A DNA stretch of 64,000 bases from Parvibaculum sp040390855. GTDB taxonomy: Bacteria; Pseudomonadota; Alphaproteobacteria; Parvibaculales; Parvibaculaceae. Numbering within the stretch: position 1 is the stretch's first letter; each line of letters begins with the position of its first letter. Positions 57,312 to 64,000 of the stretch are shown here, piece by piece. The DNA lies in assembly GCA_040390855.1 (NCBI GenBank), contig JAZJXO010000005.1, positions 62,001 through 126,000 of the forward strand, in the 5' to 3' direction. The position numbers and the translations under genes were made by a program. The notes under the pieces are model-generated. The model was given only the letters and a program-made list of their open reading frames with translations, searched no databases and was not told the origin of the DNA.

Positions 57312-58979
57312 ATGAGTGACCTGCCTGAACGCGAATTTATGGAATATGACGTGTTGATCGTCGGCGGTGGACCTGCGGGCCTGTCGGCTGCGATCCGTCT
57401 GCGTCAACTCGCGGCGGAACAGGACTTTGATATTTCCGTCTGTCTCATCGAAAAAGGATCAGAAGTCGGCGCACATATTCTGTCGGGCGCGGTGTTTGAC
57501 CCTATCGGCCTCAACAAGCTGATGCCGGACTGGAAAGAGCAGGGCTGTCCCCTCGATACCCAGGTGACGGCGGATCATTTCCTTTATCTCGGGCCCGCCG
57601 GTTCGATCCGCATTCCGAACATCATTTTCCCGCCCTTTATGTCGAACCATGGCAACTACATCGGCAGCCTTGCCAATGTCTGCCGCTGGTTGGGGACAAA
57701 GGCGGAAGAAGCGGGCGTCGAAATCTATCCAGGCTTTGCAGGCGCGGAAGTTCTCTACAATGAGGACGGTTCGGTGCGCGGCGTAGCCACGGGCGACATG
57801 GGCATCGGCAAGACTGGCGAGCACAAGGACAGCTACACGCGCGGCATGGAACTGCGCGCCAAATACACGCTGTTTGCCGAAGGCGCGCGCGGATCGCTGA
57901 CAAAGGAACTCACACGCAAATTCAAGCTGGATGAAGGCCGCGATCCGCAGAAATACGGCATCGGCCTCAAGGAAATCTGGGAAATTGATCCGAAGAAGCA
58001 CCGCAAGGGTCTCGTCCAGCATACATTCGGCTGGCCGCTGAAGAATGATACGGGCGGCGGCTCGTTCCTCTATCACTTCGGCGAAAACCTTGTGTCAGTG
58101 GGTTTTGTGATCCATCTGAACTACAAGAACCCTTATCTGTCGCCCTTCGACGAATTCCAGCGTTACAAGCAGCATCCGGCGGTGCGCGATACGTTCGAAG
58201 GCGGCAAGCGCATTGCCTATGGCGCGCGTGCGATCACCGAAGGCGGCTTCCAGTCTGTGCCGAAGCTCACCTTCCCCGGCGGCGCCCTCATCGGCTGCTC
58301 GGCGGGCTTCGTGAACCTGCCGCGCATCAAAGGCAGCCACAACGCGATCCTCACCGGCATCATGGGCGCGGAAGCGGTCTTCGATGCAGTGAAGGGCGGT
58401 CGCGCGGCGGATGAAGTGACGAGCTACACAAAGGCTTATCTTGCAAGCCCCGTTTACAAAGACCTGAAGCGTGTGCGCAACGTCAAGCCCTTCTGGTCGC
58501 GCTTCGGTTCGATCCTCGGCCTGCCGCTCGGCGGCATCGACATGTGGATGAACCAACTCGGCATCGGCCTGCCCTTCACGCTGAAGCACGGCAAGGCTGA
58601 CCACGAGACTCTGAAGAAGGCGGCAGATTGCAAGCCGATTGATTATCCCAAGCCCGACGGCAAGATCTCTTTCGACAAGCTTTCGTCCGTCTTCATCTCG
58701 GCAACTAACCACGAAGAAGATCAGCCTGCGCATCTGAAGCTCAAAGACCCCGCAATCCCTGTGGCTTACAATCTGCCGACATTCGCAGAACCCGCGCAGC
58801 GCTATTGCCCTGCCGGTGTCTATGAAATCATCCGCGAAGCGGACGGCAGCAATCCGCGTTTCCAGATCAACGCGCAGAACTGCGTCCATTGCAAAACCTG
58901 CGATATCAAAGACCCGACCCAGAATATCACATGGACGGTGCCGGAAGGCGCAGGCGGACCGAACTATCCGAACATGTGA
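57312..58979 (+). CDS. Electron transfer flavoprotein-ubiquinone oxidoreductase
   Basis: 555-residue membrane-associated enzyme passing electrons from ETF (acyl-CoA and amino-acid dehydrogenases) to ubiquinone. FAD-binding IVGGGPAGLSAAIRLRQL starts near residue 16; the C-terminal 4Fe-4S ligands are in RYCPAGVYEI and CVHCKTCDIKDP. ATG 57312 has GAGGAG 9 bases upstream and matches family starts; 57276 is in frame but weaker. It links fatty-acid oxidation to the quinone pool. Confidence 0.95.
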   Translation: MSDLPEREFMEYDVLIVGGGPAGLSAAIRLRQLAAEQDFDISVCLIEKGSEVGAHILSGAVFDPIGLNKLMPDWKEQGCPLDTQVTADHFLYLGPAGSIRIPNIIFPPFMSNHGNYIGSLANVCRWLGTKAEEAGVEIYPGFAGAEVLYNEDGSVRGVATGDMGIGKTGEHKDSYTRGMELRAKYTLFAEGARGSLTKELTRKFKLDEGRDPQKYGIGLKEIWEIDPKKHRKGLVQHTFGWPLKNDTGGGSFLYHFGENLVSVGFVIHLNYKNPYLSPFDEFQRYKQHPAVRDTFEGGKRIAYGARAITEGGFQSVPKLTFPGGALIGCSAGFVNLPRIKGSHNAILTGIMGAEAVFDAVKGGRAADEVTSYTKAYLASPVYKDLKRVRNVKPFWSRFGSILGLPLGGIDMWMNQLGIGLPFTLKHGKADHETLKKAADCKPIDYPKPDGKISFDKLSSVFISATNHEEDQPAHLKLKDPAIPVAYNLPTFAEPAQRYCPAGVYEIIREADGSNPRFQINAQNCVHCKTCDIKDPTQNITWTVPEGAGGPNYPNM

Positions 58980-59004
58980 TTTGATTTTGACGTCGCATTC
59001 CGCC

Positions 59005-59100
59005 CTGTCGTCCTCCCTCTGTTGGGGGGAGGTGGGATTGGAGAGTGAAATCGCATTTGTAATTCGTTTGCTTTACTTCGCCATAGATATCGCTAAGTGA
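59005..59100. repeat. Probable degenerate intergenic repeat
   Basis: Contains the hairpin CCTCCC-tctgttggg-GGGAGG (59012-59017, 59027-59032) followed by a stretch that translates on the minus strand as DIYGEVK and CDFTLQSHLPP, phrases typical of dispersed repeats in Alphaproteobacteria. No credible gene. Assignment rests on resemblance only. Confidence 0.35.
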
Positions 59101-59124
59101 CCGAAATGAGATAAGCTCACTCAC

Positions 59125-59163
59125 AAGGGGCCGGTATTCAGAGGCAGGATACCGGCCTTTTGT
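59125..59163 (+). terminator. Intrinsic terminator after ETF-QO
   Basis: GGCCGGTAT (59129-59137) pairs with ATACCGGCC (59149-59157) around an 11-base loop, followed by TTTTG. It lies about 150 bp after the ETF-QO stop and 49 bp before the next gene. Confidence 0.85.
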
Positions 59164-59211
59164 TTGCACCCGTATTTGGGTGACGTTTCGGTTCAAAGGC
59201 AGACGAGATTG

Positions 59212-60951
59212 ATGGCGTTGAATTACGTGTCCGGATTTTTGCGGGTGGTGCTTGTCGCTGCCCTGCTTCCGGCGCTGGCCGGATGTGCCGGACTTTCTGA
59301 TTTGTCAGGTATGGGCTCCAACGAGACGCCTTATGGCGATTATCTCTCGGCGCGTTATGCGGCCTCGGTGAACGATCCGAAGGCGGCTGAGAGATATTTT
59401 GACAAGACACTTTCGGGCGGCGGCAACAATCCCATCGTGCTTGAGCGCGCCTTTATGACCGCGACGAATGCGGGCGACATGAGCCGCGCGGTGAGCCTTG
59501 CACGCACACTCATCAAGACGGCGCCGGATCATAGCATGGCGCGTCTCGTGCTGGCGCTTGATGACATTCGCGACGGTGACTACGTCGAAGCTCGGGCGCA
59601 GATCGGCACTGCCGATCCCAGCGCTTTTGCGGCCCTTGTGAGCACTCTGACGCAGGCCTGGGCAGCGGCGGGCGCGGGCGACCGCAACGGCGCGGTCGCC
59701 AAGCTCGACATGTTCAAAGGCAAACCCGCCTTTGATTTGTTCCGTACGTTCCACACCGCACAAGTGCTCGACATGCTGGGCGACAAAGCGGGCGCGTCCA
59801 GCGCTTACGAAGAGGCGATAGACGCCAGCGGCTCAGGCTCGATCCGCGTGGTGGAAGGCTATGCCAGTTTCCTGTCGCGCGAAGGCAAGATGGATGACGC
59901 CAAAAAAGTGATAGGAGAATTTCTCGCCCTGTCGCCACGTCATCCGATGGCGCTTGCCGACAAGGCAACGCTTGACGCTGGCAAGGCAATGAAACCGCTG
60001 ATCGACAATGCCTCTGAAGGCGTGGCCGAAGCGCTCTACGGGCTCGGCAGCGCCTTGGCACAGGAAGCAGGCAGCGACATGGCTGTGCTCTATCTGCGCC
60101 TTGCAATCTGGATGCGGCCCGACTTTGATGTGGCACGTACACTGCTCGCCGATACGTTTGAGCAGAAGAAACAATGGGGTGACGCGATTGCCTCCTATAG
60201 CCATGTGAACTCGTCCTCACCGCTCTATACCAATGCGCGGATACAAACGGCGATTGATCTTGATCATCTCGACCGCGAGAAAGACGCGATTGCCGTGCTC
60301 GCCGACCTGTCGGACGACAATCCGAAAGCGCTGGAGCCGCATGTGGCGCTTGGTGACATCTTCCGTGCCAAAGAAAAATATGGCGATGCAGCCAAACAAT
60401 ATGACCAGGCGATTGCGCTCGCCGGTTCCGTGCAACCCGAACACTGGTCGCTCTTTTATGCGCGTGGCATCTGCATGGAACGCATGGGCAAGTGGACGGA
60501 TGCGGAGCGCGATCTGAAACTGGCGCTGAAACTTTCCGATGATCATCCTCTTGTGCTGAACTATCTCGGCTATTCATGGATCGAGCAGGGTACGCATCTC
60601 ACAGAAGCGCTGGCCATGATCGAGAAAGCGGTGGAAATGCGTCCGACGGACGGGTTCATCGTCGACAGCCTCGGCTGGGCACAATACCGTCTCGGCGACT
60701 ATGAACATGCCGTGCAGGTCTTGCAGCGTGCCGTTGAGCTTGAGCCGTCAGACAGCACGATCAATGATCATCTGGGTGATGCGTTCTGGAAAGTGGGCCG
60801 CAAAATTGAGGCGCGTTTCCAGTGGAGCCATGCGCTTGAAATGAAGCCCGAAGAAGACCGCATACCGGTGCTGAAAGCGAAGCTGCAATTCGGCCTTGAG
60901 GCGGCGGAAGCGGCAGACATCAAAAAGCCGGTGACGGCGACAGACTCCTGA
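59212..60951 (+). CDS. Tetratricopeptide-repeat lipoprotein
   Basis: 579-residue predicted lipoprotein: signal segment VVLVAALLPALAGC with lipobox Cys near 25. The rest is alpha-helical with many TPR units, clearest in the last third (DGFIVDSLGWAQYRLGDYEHA, then DSTINDHLGDAFWKVGRK). Such proteins often act as scaffolds at the outer membrane, for example in assembly or secretion; the partner is unknown. ATG 59212 was chosen because it gives a proper signal. Only 6 bp separate it from ispE. Confidence 0.88.
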   Translation: MALNYVSGFLRVVLVAALLPALAGCAGLSDLSGMGSNETPYGDYLSARYAASVNDPKAAERYFDKTLSGGGNNPIVLERAFMTATNAGDMSRAVSLARTLIKTAPDHSMARLVLALDDIRDGDYVEARAQIGTADPSAFAALVSTLTQAWAAAGAGDRNGAVAKLDMFKGKPAFDLFRTFHTAQVLDMLGDKAGASSAYEEAIDASGSGSIRVVEGYASFLSREGKMDDAKKVIGEFLALSPRHPMALADKATLDAGKAMKPLIDNASEGVAEALYGLGSALAQEAGSDMAVLYLRLAIWMRPDFDVARTLLADTFEQKKQWGDAIASYSHVNSSSPLYTNARIQTAIDLDHLDREKDAIAVLADLSDDNPKALEPHVALGDIFRAKEKYGDAAKQYDQAIALAGSVQPEHWSLFYARGICMERMGKWTDAERDLKLALKLSDDHPLVLNYLGYSWIEQGTHLTEALAMIEKAVEMRPTDGFIVDSLGWAQYRLGDYEHAVQVLQRAVELEPSDSTINDHLGDAFWKVGRKIEARFQWSHALEMKPEEDRIPVLKAKLQFGLEAAEAADIKKPVTATDS

Positions 60952-60957
60952 TTTCCG

Positions 60958-61824
60958 ATGAGACCGCTCATCGAAAAAGCGCCTGCTAAAATCAATCTCT
61001 CATTGATCGTCAAAGGTCGCCGCTCGGATGGTTACCATGAACTCCATAGTCTCGTGGTCTTTGCCGATTGCGGCGAGACCTTGAGGGCGGAGCCTCATGC
61101 GGCGCTGAGCCTGCGTATCACGGGAGCATTTGCACCTGCGCTGGCGGACGAGCAGAACAATCTCGTGCTTGAGGCTGTGCATCATTTTGACGAGTGCGCG
61201 GGCTTTACGACGAAGATGGAACTTGTCTTAGAAAAAACTTTGCCGGTGGCATCAGGCATTGGCGGTGGCTCGGCGGATGCGGCGGCAGCGTTGCGGCTGC
61301 TGTGCCGCTTGCATGATCATAAGGTAGCCCCGCAGGCGCTGGCGGCGCTGGGGCTCTGCATCGGGGCCGATGTGCCGGTGTGTCTTGAGACGCGTCCTGC
61401 CTTGATGTGGGGCAAGGGCGAGTTGCTCATGCGGCTCGACGCGTTGCCGCCGTTCTGGCTGGTGCTGGTGAACCCCGCAGTGGCGGTCTCAACGGCGCAG
61501 GTGTTCAAAGCGCTCGATGCGCCCGCGATGCCGGAAAAAGGCAGAAGACCGGATGTGCCGGTCTTTGCTGATCTCGCAGCACTCATTGAATGGCTCAAGG
61601 CGAACGGCAATGATTTGCAGGCCCCTGCGACTAGGATCGCACCGGTGATCGGCGATGTTCTGGCGGCGCTTGGCGTCACGTGCGGCTGCTTGCTCGCGCG
61701 CATGTCGGGATCGGGCGCGACATGCTTTGGCATTTATGCTGATAAACAATCGGCTACACGCGCGGCATCTGCAATACGCGTGACGCATCCCGGCTGGTGG
61801 GTCGCTGCGGCTGCGCGGATTTAG
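60958..61824 (+). CDS. ispE: 4-diphosphocytidyl-2-C-methyl-D-erythritol kinase
   Basis: 288-residue GHMP kinase of the MEP isoprenoid pathway. N-terminal APAKINLSLIVKGRRSDGYH, the ATP loop LPVASGIGGGSADAAAAL and the C-terminal LARMSGSGATCFGIY are all present. Closely follows the TPR gene and converges on the polyprenyl synthase. With ispH it supplies IPP/DMAPP. Confidence 0.95.
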   Translation: MRPLIEKAPAKINLSLIVKGRRSDGYHELHSLVVFADCGETLRAEPHAALSLRITGAFAPALADEQNNLVLEAVHHFDECAGFTTKMELVLEKTLPVASGIGGGSADAAAALRLLCRLHDHKVAPQALAALGLCIGADVPVCLETRPALMWGKGELLMRLDALPPFWLVLVNPAVAVSTAQVFKALDAPAMPEKGRRPDVPVFADLAALIEWLKANGNDLQAPATRIAPVIGDVLAALGVTCGCLLARMSGSGATCFGIYADKQSATRAASAIRVTHPGWWVAAAARI

Positions 61825-61835
61825 CTGACTCTAAT

Positions 61836-62864
61836 TCAGTAAGTTCTGGCGATGCAGAAATCGACGAGGTCGATCAGCGCCTGACGATAGGGTGTGTCAG
61901 GGAAGATCGCCAACGCGTCTTTGGCTATCGAGCCATAGTGGCGGGCACGTTCAATCGTGGCGTTAATCGTGGCGTGGCGCGACATCAACTGTGTGGCGTG
62001 TTCAAAATCGCCCTCGCGCTGATTGCCATCCTGTAGCACGCGCTGCCAGAAGGCGCGCTCCTCTGCATCACCACGGCGGAAGGCGAGGACCACGGGCAAT
62101 GTAATTTTGCCTTCGCGGAAATCATCGCCGACGTTCTTGCCGAGTGTTGCGGCGGTGGCGGAGCGGCCACCGTAGTCGAGCGCGTCATCGACAAGCTGAA
62201 AGGCGATTCCGAGATTGCGGCCATAGGATTCGAGCGCTGCGGCCTCATTGGGCGCACGTTCGGCAATGACCGCGCCGACTTCAGCGGCGGCAGCAAAGAG
62301 GGCTGCGGTTTTGGCCTGAATGACGCGCATATAGGCGTCTTCGGTTGTGCTCGTGTCCTTGGCGGCGGCAAGCTGCATCACTTCGCCTTCGGCGATGATG
62401 GAGGCGGCATTCGCGATAATCTCAAGCGCACGGAGAGATTTGGTTTCGACCATCAGGCGGAAGGCGCGGCCCAGAAGAAAGTCACCGACGAGCACGCTCG
62501 CCTGATTGCCCCAGAGCATACGGGCGGTCTTTTTGCCACGGCGCAGGTCGCTCTCGTCCACTACGTCATCGTGCAGAAGCGTTGCTGTGTGCAGAAACTC
62601 GACACTGGCCGCAAGCTTGATATGGTCCGCTCCCTTGTAGCCGCAGATGCGCGAGGCGGCGATGGTGAGCATCGGGCGCAGGCGCTTGCCGCCGGAATTG
62701 ATCAGGTGGCTAGCAAGCTCGGGGATCATCGGAACTTCCGAACCCATCCGCTCACGGATAAATTCGTTGACGTCATCCATGTCTTTGGCGACGAGCGATT
62801 GCAACTGGGCCACTGCGTTATGGCCGCGACCGCGTTCGTCATCAAGGGGGACTACAACACCCAA
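61836..62864 (-). CDS. ispB: Polyprenyl diphosphate synthase (octaprenyl/decaprenyl type)
   Basis: 342-residue trans-prenyltransferase that builds the ubiquinone side chain. First aspartate-rich motif LLHDDVVDESDLRRGKK, second FQLVDDALDYGG, and the IPP-binding GGKRLRPML. Chain length cannot be set from sequence. The start was set at TTG 62864 because AGGAG lies 7 bases upstream; the longer in-frame start at 62966 adds a non-homologous extension. The tail would be used by UbiA at 4.6 kb. Confidence 0.92.
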   Translation of the reverse strand: MGVVVPLDDERGRGHNAVAQLQSLVAKDMDDVNEFIRERMGSEVPMIPELASHLINSGGKRLRPMLTIAASRICGYKGADHIKLAASVEFLHTATLLHDDVVDESDLRRGKKTARMLWGNQASVLVGDFLLGRAFRLMVETKSLRALEIIANAASIIAEGEVMQLAAAKDTSTTEDAYMRVIQAKTAALFAAAAEVGAVIAERAPNEAAALESYGRNLGIAFQLVDDALDYGGRSATAATLGKNVGDDFREGKITLPVVLAFRRGDAEERAFWQRVLQDGNQREGDFEHATQLMSRHATINATIERARHYGSIAKDALAIFPDTPYRQALIDLVDFCIARTY

Positions 62865-63062
62865 TTTTCGCTCCTGAAAACATGGTCGGCAATGCCATGA
62901 CTTGGGCCATACTTGTGTTGCGGCCCCGATTGAGGCGAGCATAGGAGCAAGGGCCGGAGGCGGCAAGTCTCACGCCGGAAATCGCCGCGACATGGAGTCT
63001 CAGATTTTGCTGCTTTGCGTTGATTTGAAGGGAATGCCACAGGTGCGTAGCAGGTTTGCCAC

Positions 63063-63284
63063 ATGAAAGAATTGATCAGGTCCAATGACATGGTGCTCCT
63101 GTCCTTTCTGGAACATTGCCTCAATGAAGAAGGCATTGAGTGTCTTAAGTTTGATGGTCATATGAGTATTCTGGAGGGCTCCCTTGGTGTGCTGCCAAGG
63201 CGTATGATGGTGAGCGACGACGACCATAAACGCGCTACGGAAGTTCTTGATGAGGTCCGGCGCGATAAGGGAGACGGACTATGA
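63063..63284 (+). CDS. DUF2007 domain protein
   Basis: 73-residue small protein of the DUF2007 family (putative signal-transducing fold): MKELIRSNDMVLLSFLEHCLN, then GIECLKFDGHMS and PRRMMVSDDDHKRATEVL. Function unknown. Its stop overlaps the start of the methyltransferase gene (ATGA at 63281-63284), a pairing often seen in Alphaproteobacteria. Confidence 0.85.
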   Translation: MKELIRSNDMVLLSFLEHCLNEEGIECLKFDGHMSILEGSLGVLPRRMMVSDDDHKRATEVLDEVRRDKGDGL

Positions 63285-64000
63285 GTGAAACATTTGTGCC
63301 GGCAGAAGGTGCGGACGCGATCAATGCGGCGACGCGGTCCGACGACGGTTTTCTCGGCAATCGTTTGCAGATATTGCAGCCGCTGAAAGGCTATCGCGCC
63401 GGGATCGACGCGGTGCTGCTCGCGGCTTCCATCACCGCGCGCAAGGGTGAGCGTGTGCTGGAAGCAGGATCGGGCGTCGGCGTTGCCAGCCTGTGTCTCG
63501 CCGCGCGCGTTGCAGGTCTCGATGTCGTCGGGCTCGAAGTGCAGGAAGAACTTGTCCACCTTGCGCGCGAGAATGCACGACGTAATGCGCTTCAGGGCCG
63601 CGTCACATTTCTTGAAGGCGATATCGGATCGCATGTACGCGATCTTGTCGTGATGGGACTGGAGCCGCAGAGCTTTGATCACGTTTTTGCAAATCCACCT
63701 TACTATGATCCGACGACGGCCTCTGCCTCGCCCGACGAGAGCAAAGCGCAATCGCATCTGACGCTTGGCTCAGATCTCGATGACTGGGTGCGGTTTCTCT
63801 GCACGATGGTGAAACCCAAGGGCACGGTGAGCTTTGTGCATCGCGCCGATGCTTTGGGGGCATTGCTCGTCGCATTGCAGGGTCGTGTCGGCGGGATTGA
63901 AGTTTTCCCGCTGTGGCCTGCCGCCGGAAAACCGGCGTCTCGCATCATCCTGCGCGGCATCAAGGGATCAAACGCACCCTTTACATTGCGTACAGGCCTT
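63281..64000 (+). CDS. Methyltransferase, TrmN6/YfiC-like (cut by window end)
   Basis: 240 codons are visible and the frame is still open at the window edge. It is an AdoMet-dependent methyltransferase: VLEAGSGVGVASLCLAAR is the AdoMet loop and FANPPYYDP is the N6-adenine motif, as in tRNA1(Val) A37 N6-methyltransferases. The N-terminal LQILQPLKGYRAGIDAVLLAA is also typical. The start ATG lies inside the DUF2007 stop, so translation is coupled. Confidence 0.88.
   Translation, partial: MSETFVPAEGADAINAATRSDDGFLGNRLQILQPLKGYRAGIDAVLLAASITARKGERVLEAGSGVGVASLCLAARVAGLDVVGLEVQEELVHLARENARRNALQGRVTFLEGDIGSHVRDLVVMGLEPQSFDHVFANPPYYDPTTASASPDESKAQSHLTLGSDLDDWVRFLCTMVKPKGTVSFVHRADALGALLVALQGRVGGIEVFPLWPAAGKPASRIILRGIKGSNAPFTLRTGL

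Overview
The window is one stretch of an alphaproteobacterial chromosome, about 60% GC by eye. The evidence is gene content and order: a coxB-coxA-ctaB-coxF-coxC-DUF983-surf1 locus; an F0 ATP synthase operon split from F1 and carrying a b' subunit; mutY-DUF721(DciA)-dsbA-smc; a CcrM-type GANTC methyltransferase; plant/alphaproteobacterial-type GshA; ispH with APH-type thrB and rnhA; and a ubiquinone-linked ETF oxidoreductase. Hyphomicrobiales or a nearby Parvibaculum-like lineage is plausible, but the genus cannot be fixed from this sequence alone. There is no rRNA, tRNA, phage, intact insertion sequence or CRISPR array that I can see.

Layout. 1-3.4 kb: start of a gene leaving the window, an ACAD10-like phosphotransferase, and a fatty acid desaturase overlapping its probable TetR regulator, which has an operator-like palindrome on its own ribosome binding site. 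3.4-11.9 kb: MFS exporter, nudix-ubiA, rsmE, a flavodoxin-fold reductase, gshA, a VapBC toxin-antitoxin module with visible promoter and operator, tldD and an unrecognised gene. 12.2-18.2 kb: aa3 cytochrome c oxidase structural and assembly genes without the usual ctaG. 18.2-31.1 kb: M32 carboxypeptidase, thrC, M16 peptidase, acetyltransferase, a large membrane PAS-GGDEF-EAL protein, YqgE, a DsbD-like protein, peroxiredoxin, then rnhA-thrB-ispH on the other strand. 31.3-38.4 kb: a lipoprotein, a tandem glycine riboswitch with its promoter, gcvT-gcvH-gcvPA-gcvPB, a serine hydrolase and a truncated nucleotidyltransferase. 38.4-42 kb: dienelactone hydrolase and atpI-atpB-atpE-atpG-atpF with a promoter, a strong hairpin after atpE and a terminator. 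42.1-50.4 kb: smc, dsbA, dciA, mutY, ccrM, rnhB. 50.4-64 kb: radical SAM protein, two small sugar-transferase-like proteins, mscL, moaB, lytic transglycosylase, uracil-DNA glycosylase, ETF-QO, TPR lipoprotein, ispE, polyprenyl synthase, DUF2007 and a methyltransferase cut by the window end.

How they fit together. Most genes are housekeeping: respiration (cox, F0 ATPase, ETF-QO, ubiA and the polyprenyl synthase for quinone), isoprenoid supply (ispH, ispE), threonine synthesis (thrB, thrC), glycine cleavage, redox balance (gshA, peroxiredoxin, Dsb-like proteins) and genome maintenance (smc, dciA, mutY, rnhA, rnhB, UDG).

The most notable unexplained pattern is the crowding of GANTC motifs, the CcrM target: six in 74 bp at the ccrM promoter, five in 61 bp upstream of the dsbA promoter, and three in 44 bp between dciA and mutY. 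This suggests methylation-linked, cell-cycle-style control of a replication/repair neighbourhood. I found no clearly new multi-gene defence or biosynthetic system.
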